Below, one piece after another: positions 53,660 through 64,000 of a DNA stretch of 64,000 bases; the first letter of the stretch is position 1, and each line of letters starts with the position of its first letter. The stretch is from Paguma larvata (Eukaryota > Chordata > Mammalia > Carnivora > Viverridae): positions 70,074,500 through 70,138,499 of the forward strand of contig CM057827.1 of NCBI GenBank assembly GCA_030068075.1, given 5' to 3'. The position numbers and the translations under genes are program-made. The notes beneath the pieces are model-generated. The model had not been told where the DNA came from and searched no databases. It saw only the letters and a program-made list of their open reading frames with translations.

Positions 53660-56040
53660 CTTTGCTTATGCATTTGCTCAGAGTTTGCTTTTCTAGAGTC
53701 TTTGCCAGTTGTATTCCTGAGGAGACTCTAAAATGTTCTACAAGATGCCTGCTGCTAATTTGCCAGCGCGGGGATGGCTTCTGGCTCTGTGTCGGGGTGA
53801 GGACTCTGCCTGTGCTGCTATTCTGCGTTGACCCTTCTGTGCTCGATTCTATCCTTTTCTTTTTATGGCTCTGCTGGCCAAGGCCGTTTCTCACCTGCAT
53901 TTTGTGAGACTTGTTGTTCATACCATTAAATGTGTCCTGGGATGGAGCCGCCCCAGGGCTTCTTCAGTTAAATGGTCTTATACCAATTGTCAGGTGGATT
54001 AGTCTTGTCAAGTATAATCATTCTGTTGGGATCTATAGGAAACAGATGCAGAGGAATTAGGTAAATTCTACCTGAGCACTGATAGCTAGTTGGTAAAATA
54101 AGTGAAATTTGAATAACAAGCTCTTTCCTCATATTTAACTCTTCTTTCCACTCTACCCATGAACTGTCTCACATTTGTGAGTTAAATGAACAGAAACATT
54201 TTGTTGACAGTCTTCTCACCTCTCAGAATGTGTGGAACCACAGCAAACTACTTGTCCTGTTCATCTCACCTCATTAGATTCTGTGAACTGCAAGAAACGG
54301 AAGAAGGAATTAAAACAATACGCTCAATTTTTTCTTAACGTTCCCCTTTAGAGGTTCTGAGCAAAGACAGCGAAGGATCCAGATCACCCAAAAGTGCCAA
54401 TTAAGGGAACTCGACTGCATCTCCAGATGACAAAACTGCTACCAATTATCCAGAAGTTTCTCTTCAGTGTCCACTTCGTAAAAAGTGGCCGGCGAGTTCA
54501 TCCGTACCAGGCGCTGATACGTTTACACTTAAAACATCAGTGAGAAAGAAGACCTCCGTTTTCCCACCTGAGAATAGAGAGTGTTTTAAAAACATCTTAT
54601 CTTAAATTATGTGCTTGTGGACACCCACCAGGTTCCAAAGAAGATGGGAGATGGATATAATTTAAGGGAAAGGTAGCTTAAAGTTGTATGAGATTAAAAA
54701 ATAAGGATGCACAGAAAGTTTCCGGCTCTTCCAGTCAATCTGATGGATGCTTGAGTTTTTCCCTTGATTATCTTGTTGTTTAGCCAGCCGTCCTCATGTT
54801 GAAATGAATAGAATGGAGAGATGATTAACTCAGAAATAGGCAGGTCATCTGACGCAGAGGAGGAATAACCGTCTGCCAAGAGGACCTGTCCTACTAAACC
54901 TGCTGCATCTCCTCTGAGGTTTAAAGATGTTTGTGTCTTTCTCATCAAGCTTGTCCAGAGTCTTCAGACTCCAGTCTTCCTGTTGGAGGTACCTGCTTCT
55001 TTTGCTCATCTTCACACCAATCCATAGGTACCGCGTGTCATGAGTTGGAAGAGTTTTCCCCTTTTTAACGAGGATCCAATCAGGGTGAGATCAGCAACGG
55101 CAGCAGTTTTCGAATTAATCATTTTGTTTGTTTTGTTTTTAAAGCCCAAGTTAATGGCCCCTTCAGAATAGATCTCAAAACGGAAGGGACCAATTGTACT
55201 CAGAATTCTGGGGCACAGCCCTGCACATCGCAAGGCGCCGCCTTCCCTTGGTGTCTTTCTAAATAGTTATAGATCGTGTTCTCAGTTTGTGCATGTCATT
55301 AATAGAAGCAGATGGAAAAGCAGCTTAGCTCCTTGTCCCTCGCTTCTGTTGGCTCCTATACTCTGGGTCTTCTTTTTGCCCCTCCAGACCCACTTTCCAC
55401 CCATCCACTCCCAACTGGGGAGGCTGGTCCCTATGGATGTCGTCAACCTATTCTGTTGCCTTCTGGCTCTGGTTGGGTTTGGCTAATGGAAGCCATCAGC
55501 AGGAGACAGAGGTGGTGGGTGCAGAAGAGGCGGAGGTGTGTCTTCCAGAGGCTTGCTTCCTTCCAGTTCAAGAGGGATGGCTGCATCCCGATTCAAATGA
55601 GTGACCCTTTCCCTGTAGCTCTGCTCTGCGGGTATCCAGAATCTCCCTTTCCTGAGACCCTTCAGGCCTAGAAGGTATAACCAAGGTATAAAGTATCCAT
55701 TGTTGGTTTCATAAGCCTTGCCTAAGACTCTATAAATAGCTCCCTTATCAAAATCTCAACTAGCCTGGTTCACATGAGCCATCTGTTTCTAGATGGGTCC
55801 GATACCATTCTTTGTGTTCCTCTTTCTCTTTTTGTTGTCTCTCATTCACCTTTGTCCCTTTCCTCTTCCCTAATTTCCTCCCTCTGACTACCATTTTAAA
55901 TTTCTGTCTATATCTCCTCTCCCTGATCTTCATTTTCTCATTTTCTCTCTGACATTTATATTCATGCTTTTCATTACAGTAATACTGCATTATTTACCTT
56001 ATTTAGTTGGTGGAGATGAATTTTGCTTAATGAAAATCTT
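53660..56040. other. Unassigned intergenic stretch
   Basis: Moderately AT-rich, no SINE and no gene recognised. This is the longest SINE-free interval outside the two genes' own territory apart from 24.8-28.2 kb. Confidence 0.4.
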
Positions 56041-56044
56041 AACT

Positions 56045-56935
56045 AGTTTTTAAAAACATAAAAGCAAGCTGTTCTTGCTACCAAGAATGTAAAATGGTGT
56101 AACCACTTTGAGAAGCAGTCTGGCGGTTTCCTGAAAAGTAAAACACACATTTATAATATGATCTTGTCATCCCACTGATGGATATTTGCCACTCTCCCCC
56201 CAAATTGAAAGCATACAAAGAATTTTACTTGAGTATTCATAGCGTTTTTATTTACAATAGCCAAAAATGGAAACAGCCCAAATATCTGCCAATAGGTGAG
56301 TGTAGAAACAAATTGTAGACTATCTATGCAATGGAATACTACTTAGCAACCAAAGGGAATGAACTATTGAGATGTACACAATGTGGATGAGTCTTGAAGT
56401 AACTAGGTTGAGGGCGCCTGGGTGACTCAGTCGGTTGAGCATTTGACTTCAGTTCAGGTCATGATCTCATGGTTCGTAGGTTCCAGCACCACATCGGGCT
56501 CTGTGCTGACAACTCAGAGCCTGGAGCCCGCTTCAGATTCTGTCTCCCTCTCTCTCTGCCCCTCCCCACTTGCGCTCTGTGTGTGTGTGTCTCTCTCTCA
56601 AAAATAAAGAAACATTTAAGAAAATTTTTAGAAATAACTAGATTGAGTGAAAGAAGCCAGACAAAAAAGGTGCAGCCTGTGGGACTTCATCTATATAAAA
56701 TGAACTAATCTGTAGTGACAGAAAACAGATCGGTGGTTGCCTGAAGGGGGCAGGGGGCTGAGAGATGGCCAGGAGAGAGGGATTATAGAGGTGCATGGGT
56801 TAACTTTCAGAAGTAACGAATATGTTCATCAGCTTGTTATGATGGTTTCACAAATGTTTATGTGTCAAAACTTATCAAATTGTGCATTTTAAATATGTGC
56901 AGTTATACCTCAATAAAGCTGTTAAAAATAACACA
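56045..56935 (+). mobile_element. L1M 3' end, interrupted by a SINE
   Basis: Sequence such as AATAGCCAAAAATGGAAACA, CTATGCAATGGAATACTACT, CTTATCAAATTGTGCATTTT and TATACCTCAATAAAGCTGTT is the 3' part of an L1 reading plus, ending at an A-rich tail. The SINE at 56413-56630 splits it. Confidence 0.75.
56413..56630 (+). mobile_element. Carnivore tRNA-Lys SINE inside an L1M
   Basis: Plus orientation, complete. The duplication GAARTAACTAGRTTGAG is at 56396-56412 and 56631-56647. Confidence 0.94.
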
Positions 56936-57336
56936 TGGCGATGGGCTTAAAGATGGTCTATTATTAACAAATTACCATAAACGCAGTGGTTTAAAATAGT
57001 ATCCATTTACTCTCTGAAAGTTCTGGTGGATAGAAGTCCAAAATTCATCTCATTGGGCTAAAGTCAAGGTGTTGGTGGGGCTGGTTCCTTTTGGAGGTTT
57101 TCAGAGGAGAATCCATTTCCTTGTGTTTTCAGCTTCTAATGACCATCTGTATCTCTTGGCTTATGGCCCCTTCCTCCACCTTCAAAGGGCCTCGCTCCAA
57201 TCTCTGCTATCGCCATCATATCACCTTCTCTTCCGTAGTAAGGGCTCCCTCTGCCTCCTTCTTATAAGTACACTTGGGATCACATTAGGGGCCCGCCTTG
57301 ATAACTCAGCATAATCTCCCTATCTCAACATTCTTA

Positions 57337-57558
57337 AACATTTTTTTATGTTTATTTGTTTATTTTGAGAGAGAGAGAGAAAACGTGAGCAGGGGAGGGG
57401 CAGAGAGAGAGAGAGAGAGAGAGGAGAGAGAATCCCAAGCAGGCTCTGCACTGTCAGCACAGATCCCAATGCAGAGTTGGAATTCACAAACTGGGAGATC
57501 ATGACCTGAGCCAAAATCAAGAGTCAGATGCTTAACAGACTGAGCCACCCAGGTACCC
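57337..57558 (-). mobile_element. Carnivore tRNA-Lys SINE (left member of a pair)
   Basis: Minus orientation with an expanded GA tract and head GAGCCACCCAGGTACCC. It abuts the tail of the next SINE. Confidence 0.92.
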
Positions 57559-57564
57559 AAGATC

Positions 57565-57798
57565 CTTTTTTAAAAAATTTATTTATTTATTTATTTTGCA
57601 AAAGAGAGAGTGCATGTGCAGGCACATGAGTGGAGGAGGGGTGGAGAGAGAGGGAGAGAGATAATCCCAGGCAGGCTCCACACTGTCAGTGCAGAGCACA
57701 GAGCCCCATGTGGGGCTTGATCCCCTGAACTGTGAGATCGTGACCTAAGCTGAAATCAAGAGTTGGACGCTTAACCAACTGAGCCACCCAAGTGCTGC
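57565..57798 (-). mobile_element. Carnivore tRNA-Lys SINE (right member of a pair)
   Basis: Minus orientation with a TTTATTTATTTATTTATTTTG tail of shortened form and a diverged head. The duplication ATCTCAACATTCTTA/ATCTCAAGATTCGTA encloses both SINEs, so this one probably inserted first and its neighbour entered its tail. Confidence 0.9.
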
Positions 57799-57929
57799 CT
57801 CATCTCAAGATTCGTAATCACATCTAACATATGATCTTCGCCATGTAAGGAAACATTTATAGGTTCTGGGGATTAGGACATCCATATCTCTGGGGACCAT
57901 TACTAAGCCTGCCTCTGATGGTATTTTGT

Positions 57930-59930
57930 TTGCTCTGCAAAAATTCATATTGCTTAGTGTCTGGGAATAGCTTATCTCTTTCTCTTTTGCACTGAAGTAT
58001 TTATAAGTAACCCTGGCTCTTGAAGAGGAAAACTTCCAGGTTGGAGACTCCCTGAAAATCTCACTGTGCAGGAATCACTAACTGTTACTTCTGTGCACAA
58101 TACAAGGCAGCCCCAGTGTAGCAGCCTCAACCTGTCAACCCCATCCTCGCATGGGCCATGCATTTTGTTGCAGAGAGGGCTCAGATGGCTTGGGGAAGCA
58201 CGATCCTTTAGACAGATGTTGCTATTCTCCCCAAAGCTATTCCCTATTTTACAGGCTCCTATCTGCCCTTTGTTAACTCATCTCTAATTATACCCCCCTC
58301 TTTAAAAGACTATCTTTTCCATTCTGACTGGTGAGGTGCTAGAAAAATGCTCACCACCCGTCTGTAGAAAGCAAACTTCAGGGCCCATTTGTAGAGATGC
58401 TTCTAGAGAAGCTGCTGAGGTAGAGCTGTCATTCTTAAAGAAGGACGGCCCTTTGGGCTTTGCTGACCCTCAACCCTGGCCTTGTAGAGCTTTCTCAGAG
58501 GAGCAGAGAGGCTGGGGATAGGGTTTGTTGTGCTGGGGAATGGCGTCGGAGAGAGACTTTGCCTTTTAAGAAGCCCCCCTCCCCCAGAGCAGCAGATGGA
58601 ATCGGAGAGATGCTCTTGCTGCTCACAGCCTCTGTAGTGGCTGCCTTGGACCTGCGCTCTGGCCCACACCCACAGGAGGCCCCATCTGTGGAAGTAGCCC
58701 TACTCAATCGAAAATATATCCAAACTGGGAGTTCTCCAATGTATGATTGCATCCAAAAGGTAGACAAATGCAAGACTTGAATCTAGACCAGGGAGTCTGT
58801 GCTTGAAACTTGGGTGCCTCTAGCAATGACTTTGAGGCCCACAGGATGGTTCTCAGTCTGTAAAATGAGGCGGGTAGTTCACATTTACAAAATACTCTCC
58901 TAAAGGCAGAGGAGATAGTCCCATTTGTTCCTTTGGCTTCCCTGACATGCTGGATTTCCTCCATGCAGCATGTAGTCTGGGAATTCTGGTGGTCTCCTAT
59001 GCAAAGGGTCAGGTAAGGGAGATGGAAGTGTTATCCTAGTGTGGACACAGCTGAAGTTCCTTCCCTTGCCTGAAGGGGTCAGCAAAGGCCCAGGAAGGGT
59101 GGTCTTGACATCTTGACTCCCAGGAGAGACAATTCCTAATAGGCCATCAGGCCCAGGGGACAGTCCCTACTGAGCTGCTGTGTGATTAATTTCTCTGCTT
59201 GCACATCGACAGATCCTCCCACAACGTTCCCCTAACTGCCTAGAGACACTGGGGCAGGCCTTGGATGTTGGAAAGTGGGAGTCTATGTGGGATACAGGAA
59301 AGGGGGTGGGCCCAAGGTACCAGATTGAGGAGAGCCACGAGAGTGTAGAATCCCCCAGCTCTGCCCTCTTGGATGCTTCCCCTGGGATGTCCGTGTCTTA
59401 GCCAGAGCCTGTAATCAAGCCATCAAAGCTAATAGGATAATTTCCGCATAAAATGAAATTGTGGATGAAGAATGGGGCTGCAGGAAACAGACTAATGGTT
59501 CTAATGCGTTTTCCTCAACTTTCACTTCTCAATAAAGTACAGTCATCTGACTCCTTGTTTGTGTGCTAGGAAAATGATGACTTCTCTGAGAGGCTCTTAG
59601 CAAAGATTGTTTTGTTCTTTGTTGTCTGCATCTAGTTGAGTGGAGACAGGCAGAAGAGACCTTGACAGAGATGGGCAATAAGTCACAGTCCGGTCTTTCC
59701 TGAGCATCTGGCTTCTTTTCCAGTCTCACTGGTTGCCATATTTTCAATAACCAATAATATTTCTCTTTTTTAATTACAAAAGTATGACAAGAATACACAC
59801 TCTTATTATTAAAAAAAAAACAGAGGAAAGAACAAAAACCTATTTTACTTGACTCCTCCGGTCTACCCCTTCCTAAGAAGGGAGAATCTATCATTGTTGA
59901 TTTGGGAAATATCCTTCTCTGTATATGTGG
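57930..59930. other. Unassigned intergenic stretch
   Basis: I see no SINE, no splice-linked exon and no named repeat. Open frames up to 121 codons (59529-59894, minus) have no recognisable content. Confidence 0.4.
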
Positions 59931-59934
59931 TGGT

Positions 59935-60260
59935 TTGAAAATATGTCCATAATATTTGATCCTACTTCCTTCAAATGGTGGAGCCTAATTCCCCTCACCT
60001 TAAGTGGAGGATGTACTTAGTGACTTGCTTTTAAAGCATGGAATGTGGTGGAATGTGGTGGAAATGATGGTTTGTGATGTCTTAGATTAGGACTTGAGTG
60101 TTAGTAGGTCTTTCTCCTCTTTGTCACTCTCTTGGACCACCTGCTCTGGGGAAAGCCAGCTGTTCTGTTGCGAGGACACTCCAGTAGACCTAACGAGAGG
60201 CCCACGTGGTGGGGAAGTGAGGCCTCCTGCCAACAACCATATGATTGAGCCATTAAGAAA
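59935..60260 (+). mobile_element. ERVL-MaLR LTR fragment (MLT1-like)
   Basis: GGTTTGAAAATATGTCCATA, TTTGATCCTACTTCCTTC, GGGGAAAGCCAGCTGTTCTG and GAGGCCTCCTGCCAACAACC follow an MLT1-type LTR in plus orientation. The 3' end is missing. Confidence 0.65.
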
Positions 60261-60539
60261 TTACTGTAATGGATTCTACCACCTGAGGGCACAAGTTTTC
60301 TGATGTCAGGCACTGTGCTCTTCAGGGTTTCCCTCTCTTGGAAGTAAGTAGGGGACAGAGCACCCACTCTCCAGGCATGCTTTTCTATTGATAGAGTGCC
60401 TAAGAGTTTATATAATAGGCATGTCTACTTCCAGAGCTTGGGTTACGTGGTGGTTGCTGGTACTTGCTGCTAGTACTGTCCTCCAGAGTGAGAGGGTTTA
60501 TTACTTCATTTGCCAGGAGTGCTACTGGCAGAAAACCGT

Positions 60540-61560
60540 CAACAATCAAACCCTTCAGGATTTCTTTAGCTGAGAGAGGCACCATGCCCAAGGTCTCGAC
60601 CCCTTTCCAGCAGCCCACATCTGATGATTGATGAATGAGTGGTATGGAGCCCAGCCCTCTGTCCCCAGCTCAGGAGAGCTCTGAAGGGTGTACCATCTTC
60701 AGATCCCCCTGCAGGATTGCCTGAGGTTGTCCGCTAAGACCATATTGCAGCTAGACTCTGTCCTCTGCCCACTCTGCCTCCCACTCTTCCCTTTCACAGG
60801 TGTTGGTACTGGAAGGACTCACTAATAAACCTTCCTGCATGTTAGTCTCCATCTCAGAGTAGTCTGCTTCCTGGGAAACCCAAGCAAGGATGGAGTATTC
60901 TTTTTTTTTCATTTTTTAAAATATTTTATTATTATTATTTTTGAGAGAGAGGGAGAGAGAGTGAGCAGGGAAGGGGCAGAGAGAGAGGGAGACACAGAAT
61001 CCAAAGCAGGCTCCAGGCTCCGAGCTGTCAGCACAGAGCCCAATGTGGGGCTTGAACTCACGAACCATGAGATCATGACCTGAGCCGAAGTCAGTTGCTT
61101 AACCGACTGAGCCACCCAGGTGCCCCAGGGATGGAGTATTCTAAGAAAGCAAATGATGAGGTGAGGTTTTAGAGCTGGATGACTGGCACCCAGCTGGCGT
61201 CACGTGTGGTAGACAGAGCACTGATAGGAGGTGGCAGTGCAGTCATCCTCTGGATATGAACTGTGATCTTGTACTGCTGGTGGAAGAGAATGCATCAGCT
61301 GTTGCGAGCCATTTGACCCCCATGGGGAAAATAGCAACTCTATTGATGCTCTGGAGAAGAATACAAAAACTGAGGGCAATCAATCAGTTATTAAAAGCTT
61401 TGTGTCAGACCTGGAGGACCTCTCTGGAGGCATGTAAAGAGGCTCTTATCTTCTGCAGTGAGAGGGCAGAGAAAGCTGAGAATCAGGCTCAGAGCTTAGC
61501 ACAAGAGTAGAGGAGCTCCAAAGAAGGTTTGAGTCCCAACTGAAGCAAGTCTGCTAGGCC
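60540..61560 (+). mobile_element. Decayed ERVL-like remnant: LTR plus internal fragment, split by a SINE
   Basis: The LTR-like part (60540-60890) contains CACCATGCCCAAGGTCTCG, CACTAATAAACCTTCC and ends near CTGGGAAACCCAAGCAAGG. The internal part (61143-61560) holds an 84-codon open frame at 61256-61510 whose product is helical and Glu/Ala-rich near its end, which could be an old gag-type segment. The internal frame has no continuation and is clearly non-functional. The family assignment is tentative. Confidence 0.4.
60902..61126 (-). mobile_element. Carnivore tRNA-Lys SINE inside the ERVL-like remnant
   Basis: Minus orientation, complete. The target duplication GGATGGAGTATTCT is exact at 60888-60901 and 61129-61142. 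Confidence 0.94.
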
Positions 61561-63620
61561 AAGGATGGGCCCTCGATGGGAAAGAATGGGACCCTGCACA
61601 TGAGATAGGCCGTCAGAGCTGATAGCCCAGAATTATGAATCCTCATTTTTCCCTGGGAACTAATGGGTAGAAGCAGGCGTGGCCCTGTTTGCCATCACTC
61701 TTGGTGACCAACTTGGGGAAAATCTCTCTCCCACTCCTACATCTGTGGCTTCTATGAATTTAAAGCATTCCCAAGGAGGAAATTCTTCGATTTGGGAAAA
61801 GTCAAGCGTTCTCTTGAACTGTAAGTTATGGCTGCTATCTGGATACTGTGGGCTACTTGTGACAAGGGACAACAGGCAAATAGAGGATTCACCATCCTGA
61901 CAGGAACTAACTGCCCCTGCTCACTAGGCAAGATCGAGCTGCCGTTACACAGTGGGAGTGGGAAGGATCACATTGAGAAGGCAGTATGGGAAATCTCTTC
62001 AAATACAAACCTCGCTCTATTTGTTATAGAAATTTACTTTATATACACATTCTTTTATATATGTTGGAATTATTTATATTGCATGACTTAAAACAGAATA
62101 ACCTACATGGGAACTACCTAATACTTATTAACAGGGAGTTAGTTAAGTAGATTATATCTACTCTTATTGTGGATCATATGCATCTATTAACAGAATTAGA
62201 TTAATTACTTATTAACAGAATTAAGTAGATCTCTGTGTGTTCATCTCCAAGACATATTAGTAAATGCAAAAAGTAATGTGCAGAATAGTCTACATAAATC
62301 TTTTGGGAAAGATATAAATATGCATGCTGATATAGGCACACACAATATTTTTCCAAGTGATACATAATTTTTTTTTAAAAGTAGTGGTTGCCTTTAGGGA
62401 GTGAAATTGGCAGGTTAAAAAAATGTTTTTTGTATCTTTCTGTAATATTTGACTTATCTAAGCATATCCATGTATTATATTGCTTTCACATATAGGTAAT
62501 AGCAAATGTCTGGGAAGTGGTAAGCCATTACATTTTTATTCTTTACAAGTTTTATCTTACAAATGATTGCATGCTACTTAAGAATATCCAGAAATCAGGA
62601 AAAGAAGTGGAGAGTAGGTTAATATTTTCTCCCCGCTTTTGGGCTTCCAATAATTTGTGAATTACATCGAGGACTTCAGAAAAAGAATCCATTTATGTGT
62701 CATTGCCCCAAAACTCCTCAATCCCTTACCTCACCTCCTCCGCATTCCCATTAAGAGGAGCTACTTCTTACTGGGTTACGTGTAGTTATAGAAGGGGTGT
62801 GTGTGTGTCTCCTGAATTATATCTGGCCAAAGGGGTACGATATAACAATGGACACAGTCTTCCCACATTACTACTCAGAAGAGCTCTGAGCCTGGGGAAT
62901 AAGCCTGATTTGGGGCTGTCAGAATCACCGTGACTTCCTCCTTGTTTCCCTCTCTGTGGATTCTCTCTTGGGGGCACAGTAGTGGTCCTGCCAGCTGGTC
63001 TCAGTCAGGGACACTCCAGCTGCACAGGCATGCCGTAGTGACTTTGGCTGTCAGAGGGACTCTGGTTCGCTCCTCTTAGGAGCTCTGTTTCCATGCAAAG
63101 GGAGTTATATTTGAGTTTGCTTGGATGCTGGGTAGCATCCAGAAACCGTATGTCATATTCCATTTGGTACATCAGGGGAGGGTCGATGCAGCTCCATTTG
63201 TCTATAGAGTCTAAACCCAAGCCCTCATTCAGTTTACTATCCTTTTACTGCTATGCAAATAACTCACAAAGGGATGGATCGCTCCCTTGTCAAATCTTGT
63301 TACGTTCCTGGTAACCAGGATTGGTTCATCACAAAATTACCAGGTTTGGCCAGTGCCTTTCAGTTCTGTCTCTCTCACTCTCCCTGGAAAAGTCATGTCT
63401 TCCCAGAAAGTGCCGATTTTTCAGGGACACGTGGTATTAATGATGCTGCGTCCCCAGCATTTTGGTTCAGACACAGGAAATGCAAGAGGACAGTTGTAAA
63501 ATGTTGGGGAAAGGAAGAACATTTTCTTCCTTCTAACCCAGAACTTCATGACTCTGCAGTTGACCGTGGTACCCCTGGTCCTGTTGTGGGTCTGGGCTGT
63601 TCTCTTTCTGTCCTGGAATT
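61560..63620. other. Unassigned AT-rich intergenic stretch
   Basis: The 62.0-62.6 kb part is strongly AT-rich and has fragments reminiscent of an old LINE 3' end, but nothing specific enough to name. No gene recognised. Confidence 0.4.
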
Positions 63621-63622
63621 TA

Positions 63623-63837
63623 AAATTTTTTTTTAATGTTTATTTATTTTTGAGAAACATAGAGGCACAGCGTGAACAGGGGAAGGGCAGAGAGAGAGGG
63701 AGACACAGAATCAGAAGCAGGCTCCAGGCTCCGAGCCGTCAGCACAGAGCCTGACACGGGGCTCGAACTCACAGACCGCGAGATCATGACCTGAGCTGAA
63801 GTCGGCCTCCCAACCAACTGAGCCACCCAGGCACCCC
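63623..63837 (-). mobile_element. Carnivore tRNA-Lys SINE
   Basis: Minus orientation, complete. The duplication TGTCCTGGRATTTA is at 63609-63622 and 63838-63851. Confidence 0.94.
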
Positions 63838-64000
63838 TGTCCTGGGATTTAGGATGGCCAGTGACTTCTCTTCAGATTTGATTTGAAGGTGCTAAGGGTG
63901 TGCCTCTAACCCATGCTCTTTCAGTCGTCCATATTAATTTAACAGGAATTTACTGAGTGGCCTTTCTATGATGGTCAAATGATCCCACACCACCTGCAGC

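Larger units (their letters stand above)
56950..57930 (+). mobile_element. Ancient interspersed repeat split by a SINE pair
   Basis: The left part (about 56950-57336: ATTAACAAATTACCATAAAC, GCTAAAGTCAAGGTGTTGG, TGGCCCCTTCCTCCACC) and the right part (57817-57930: GGTTCTGGGGATTAGGAC) look like one old mammalian repeat. I do not name the family. Two SINEs sit between the parts. Confidence 0.5.

Noticed and set aside
24780..64000. DHRS2 or additional DHRS4-like genes
   Set aside because: I looked for SDR landmarks (TASTDGIG, YNVSK, NAAV) on both strands beyond 24.8 kb and found none.

Overview
The window is mammalian nuclear DNA from a carnivore, almost certainly a feliform and probably a felid. 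The main evidence is about twenty tRNA-Lys-derived carnivore SINEs of the cat type (head reading GCGCCTGGGTGGCTCAG, then the GGCTCTGTGCTGACAG body, a CT-rich stretch and an AATAAA-rich tail). Genes have short coding exons with GT-AG introns and CpG-island starts. Nothing bacterial, phage-like or CRISPR-like is present. I place it by gene content in the segment equivalent to human 14q11.2, read from the opposite strand.

Region 1 (1-13.1 kb, minus strand) is the 5' four-fifths of CARMIL3 (LRRC16B), a capping-protein and actin regulator. I could join 33 coding exons without a frame break, from the ATG at 13049 to a donor at 244-245. They encode 1132 residues: PH-like domain, leucine-rich repeats, helical dimerisation region, capping-protein-binding motif and a basic/poly-proline segment. 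The last exons lie beyond base 1. The gene is exon-dense and contains no SINE.

Region 2 (13.9-24.6 kb, minus strand) is a complete 8-exon DHRS4, a peroxisomal NADPH-dependent carbonyl/retinal reductase of the classical SDR family. The reading frame is 279 codons with an intact Ser-Tyr-Lys triad and a C-terminal SHL peroxisomal signal. The DHRS4 stop codon lies only 1.2 kb upstream of the CARMIL3 start on the same strand, and no extra DHRS4-like copy sits between them.

Region 3 (24.8-64 kb) holds no protein-coding gene I can support. It is a repeat-rich intergenic stretch: SINEs, several of them nested or stacked; old L1M, MIR and hAT fragments; several retroviral LTR remnants, including a cluster of three related LTR pieces in alternating orientation; a solo class I LTR; and a full-length RPLP1 processed pseudogene inserted into a MIR. 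Two unexplained ORFs (125 and 175 codons) and several unassigned stretches remain.

The two genes are not functionally linked as far as the sequence shows; they are neighbours by locus. I found no previously undescribed system. The observations most worth checking are a short overlapping uORF on CARMIL3, a GC-AG intron and a tandem acceptor in the same gene, the SHL signal and substrate-pocket residues of DHRS4, and the alternating LTR cluster.
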